A stretch of DNA of 32,894 nt from positions 1 to 32,894 of the forward strand of contig JADDQF010000116.1 of NCBI GenBank assembly GCA_016781505.1, read 5' to 3'. Origin of the DNA: a bacterium. Its GTDB lineage: Bacteria; Chloroflexota; Chloroflexia; Chloroflexales; Kallotenuaceae. Both the position numbers and the translations under genes were made by a program. This document shows positions 31,310 through 32,894 of the stretch, piece after piece (position 1 is the first letter of the stretch; every line of letters starts with the position of its first letter). The notes below the pieces were generated by a model. It searched no databases. It saw nothing but the letters and a program-made list of their open reading frames with translations, and was not told the origin of the DNA.

Positions 31310-32806
31310 TTACTCAGCGTTGTCGATCTGGGCGCGCTGCAGCTGGCCGTTGAAGTCGATATACAGCGATTTCCATTCGCTGAACACATCCAGTGCCTGC
31401 ACGCCGCCTTCGCGATGACCATTGCCGGTGGCTTTGGTGCCGCCAAAGGGTAAATGTATTTCTGCGCCGATGGTGGGAGCATTCACATACACAATCCCGC
31501 TGTCGAGGTCCCGCATGGCCCGAAAGGCCTGATTGACGTCGCGCGTATAGATCGACGACGACAGACCATATTTGACGCCATTGGCCACACTGATGGCCTC
31601 GTCCAGACTATCAACCGGAATAATCGCCGTAACGGGGCCGAAAATCTCTTCTTGGGCGATCTGCATCGATGGCTTGACGTCGCCAAAGATCGTGGGCTGG
31701 TGGAAATAGCCGTGGCTGTAGCCCTCGGTAGTTAAGCGTTCGCCGCCGGCCACAACCACCGCGCCTTCCTGCTTGCCAATCTCCACATAGTCGCAGACGA
31801 TTTTGTACTGGTCGGCGTTGATCGACGGGCCCATGCTCACCCGCTCATCAAGCCCATTACCGATGGTGATCCCGTCAGCTTTGGCGGCGAGCTTGCGGCC
31901 CAGCTCGGTGGCCACGGCGCGATGTGCAATCAGGCGTGACGACGCGGTACAGCGCTGGCCAGTTGTGCCGAACGCACCCCACAGGACGCCTTCGACCACC
32001 AAGTCGAGGTCGGCATCGTCCATCACAATAATACCGTTCTTTCCGCCCATCTCCAGCGACACATGCTTGAGTGTTTCGGCGGCTACTTTGGTCAGATGGT
32101 GCCCTACGGCGGTTGAGCCCGTAAACGAGACAACTTTCACGTCGGGATGACGAACGAGCGGCTCGCCGGCCTCGGGTCCGTAACCGGTGACGATATTGAC
32201 AACGCCGGGCGGCAAGCCAGCGTCCAGCAAACATTGGACGAAGTTGTAGGTCGAAAGGGGCGCATCCTCGGCGGGTTTGATCACCACGGTGTTGCCTAAA
32301 ATAAGGGCGGGCAGAATTTTCCAAGATGGAATCGCCATTGGGAAGTTCCATGGAGTGATCAGGCCGCACACGCCGAGCGGCACGCGCACACTCATCTGGA
32401 ATTTGTTTGGCATCTCGGATGGCGTGGTTTGGCCGTACAGCCGCCGGCCCTCGCCGGCGATAAAGTACAGCATATCGATGGCTTCTTGCACATCTCCACG
32501 CGCCTCGGCGATCACCTTGCCCATCTCGCGCGTCATGTCGCGGGCGTACTGCTCCTTGCGCTGGCGGAGCAGCTCTGCCGCTTTGAACAAGATTTCGCCG
32601 CGCTTGGGCGCAGGCGTGAGGCGCCAAGCTTCGTAGGCATGCGCAGCGGCCTGCACTGCCGCGGCAATATCGTCGGCGCCGGAGCGTTGGAACCGGCCTA
32701 CAATCTCGCGCGTATCGGCGGGATTCGTGCTTTCAAAGGTTTGGCCGGTAGTGCTCCTAACCCACTCGCCGCCAATTAAGTTATGGTATAGGGTAGGCTC
32801 GGACAT
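31310..32806 (-). CDS. NAD(P)-dependent aldehyde dehydrogenase
   Basis: 498 aa, full-length ALDH superfamily enzyme oxidising an aldehyde to its acid. Catalytic Cys286 in [11 protein letters not shown], general base Glu252 in SLEMGGKN, oxyanion Asn154 in TPWNFP and cofactor Lys177 in IKPAED. The FTGSTAVG Rossmann turn is present. The C-terminal [16 protein letters not shown] is like alpha-ketoglutarate/aminoadipate-semialdehyde dehydrogenases, but the substrate cannot be fixed. GGAGG 6 nt before the ATG supports the start. It is a single-gene unit with its own promoter and hairpin. Confidence 0.93.
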   Translation of the reverse strand: MSEPTLYHNLIGGEWVRSTTGQTFESTNPADTREIVGRFQRSGADDIAAAVQAAAHAYEAWRLTPAPKRGEILFKAAELLRQRKEQYARDMTREMGKVIAEARGDVQEAIDMLYFIAGEGRRLYGQTTPSEMPNKFQMSVRVPLGVCGLITPWNFPMAIPSWKILPALILGNTVVIKPAEDAPLSTYNFVQCLLDAGLPPGVVNIVTGYGPEAGEPLVRHPDVKVVSFTGSTAVGHHLTKVAAETLKHVSLEMGGKNGIIVMDDADLDLVVEGVLWGAFGTTGQRCTASSRLIAHRAVATELGRKLAAKADGITIGNGLDERVSMGPSINADQYKIVCDYVEIGKQEGAVVVAGGERLTTEGYSHGYFHQPTIFGDVKPSMQIAQEEIFGPVTAIIPVDSLDEAISVANGVKYGLSSSIYTRDVNQAFRAMRDLDSGIVYVNAPTIGAEIHLPFGGTKATGNGHREGGVQALDVFSEWKSLYIDFNGQLQRAQIDNAE

Positions 32807-32856
32807 CAGCGTCCTCCTTAGGGTTATGTGGATAAAGGTGTGGTCGTAGCTGCCAG

Positions 32857-32865
32857 ATTATAGCA
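32857..32865 (-). promoter_or_regulatory. Extended -10 promoter of the aldehyde dehydrogenase
   Basis: TGCTATAAT on the minus strand, within ACCCATGCTATAATC, the same 15 bases seen before the NCS2 permease. Start site near 32850. Confidence 0.6.
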
Positions 32866-32894
32866 TGGGTGATACTGCAGTCCCCCCTTGTCCA

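Noticed and set aside
1-32894. Global reassignment of TGA to Cys or Trp
   Set aside because: TGA is the normal stop codon of at least five genes here, and Trp is encoded by TGG throughout.

Overview
The window is about 33 kb of a GC-rich bacterial chromosome. The most likely source is a Chloroflexota member of the Chloroflexia/Herpetosiphon/Roseiflexus type. I infer this from the gene set: a split methylmalonyl-CoA mutase with its epimerase, class IVb Flp pilins, tandem signal peptidases sharing a FHFDANAPLRLLPG segment, and a secreted glycosidase with repeated 'FPETG...FGYP...VQYFER' modules. I could not run a taxonomic search. No mobile element, CRISPR array or rRNA was seen. There is one tRNA (Gln, TTG).

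Layout. 1-2.4 kb: the 3' part of a hybrid histidine kinase, convergent with an unknown membrane protein. 2.6-6.3 kb (minus): methylmalonyl-CoA epimerase, methylmalonyl-CoA mutase large subunit, a small membrane protein and a class V aminotransferase (cysteine desulfurase-like). 6.5-12.1 kb: two nearly identical Flp pilin genes flanking a C26 amidotransferase, a GT-C-like membrane protein, a frameshifted glycosidase and tRNA-Gln. 12.2-14.9 kb: a perfect-consensus promoter, a structured leader ending in a terminator, then glmU and prs. 15.0-19.7 kb: a CNNM/CBS protein, cytidine deaminase, PIG-L deacetylase, a TroA-fold lipoprotein without its metal ligands, and a metallophosphoesterase. 19.7-22 kb (minus): a LipM-like acyltransferase, an overlooked 33-aa membrane protein with its own promoter and terminator, and an AmrS-like radical SAM homologue that lacks all three cluster cysteines. 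22-25 kb: two signal peptidases I and an apparently leaderless glycosyltransferase. 25-32.8 kb: a DsbA-like lipoprotein, a purine-type NCS2 permease, divergent typA, a GAF histidine kinase and an aldehyde dehydrogenase.

Main discovery. Two genes on the minus strand are each interrupted by one in-frame TGA that falls exactly where the protein family has a cysteine. In the DsbA-like lipoprotein (24994-25749) TGA replaces the first Cys of the CxxC redox motif, giving UxxC. In the GAF-domain histidine kinase (29761-31059) TGA replaces the Cys of the 'PLEDTF-C' motif. Both TGAs are followed, at the spacing expected of bacterial selenocysteine insertion elements, by a small hairpin with G/U at the loop. 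The kinase hairpin has a GGUC loop, 17 nt after the TGA, almost the same position as in E. coli fdhF. Ordinary genes in the window end in TGA, so the codon is not globally reassigned. The best reading is two selenoproteins: a selenocysteine thiol oxidoreductase and an apparently undescribed selenocysteine GAF sensor kinase.

A second theme is leader control. glmU-prs, typA and the NCS2 permease each have a promoter followed by an intrinsic terminator before the start codon, which suggests transcription attenuation. Many promoters share an extended -10 of the form TGnTATAAT.
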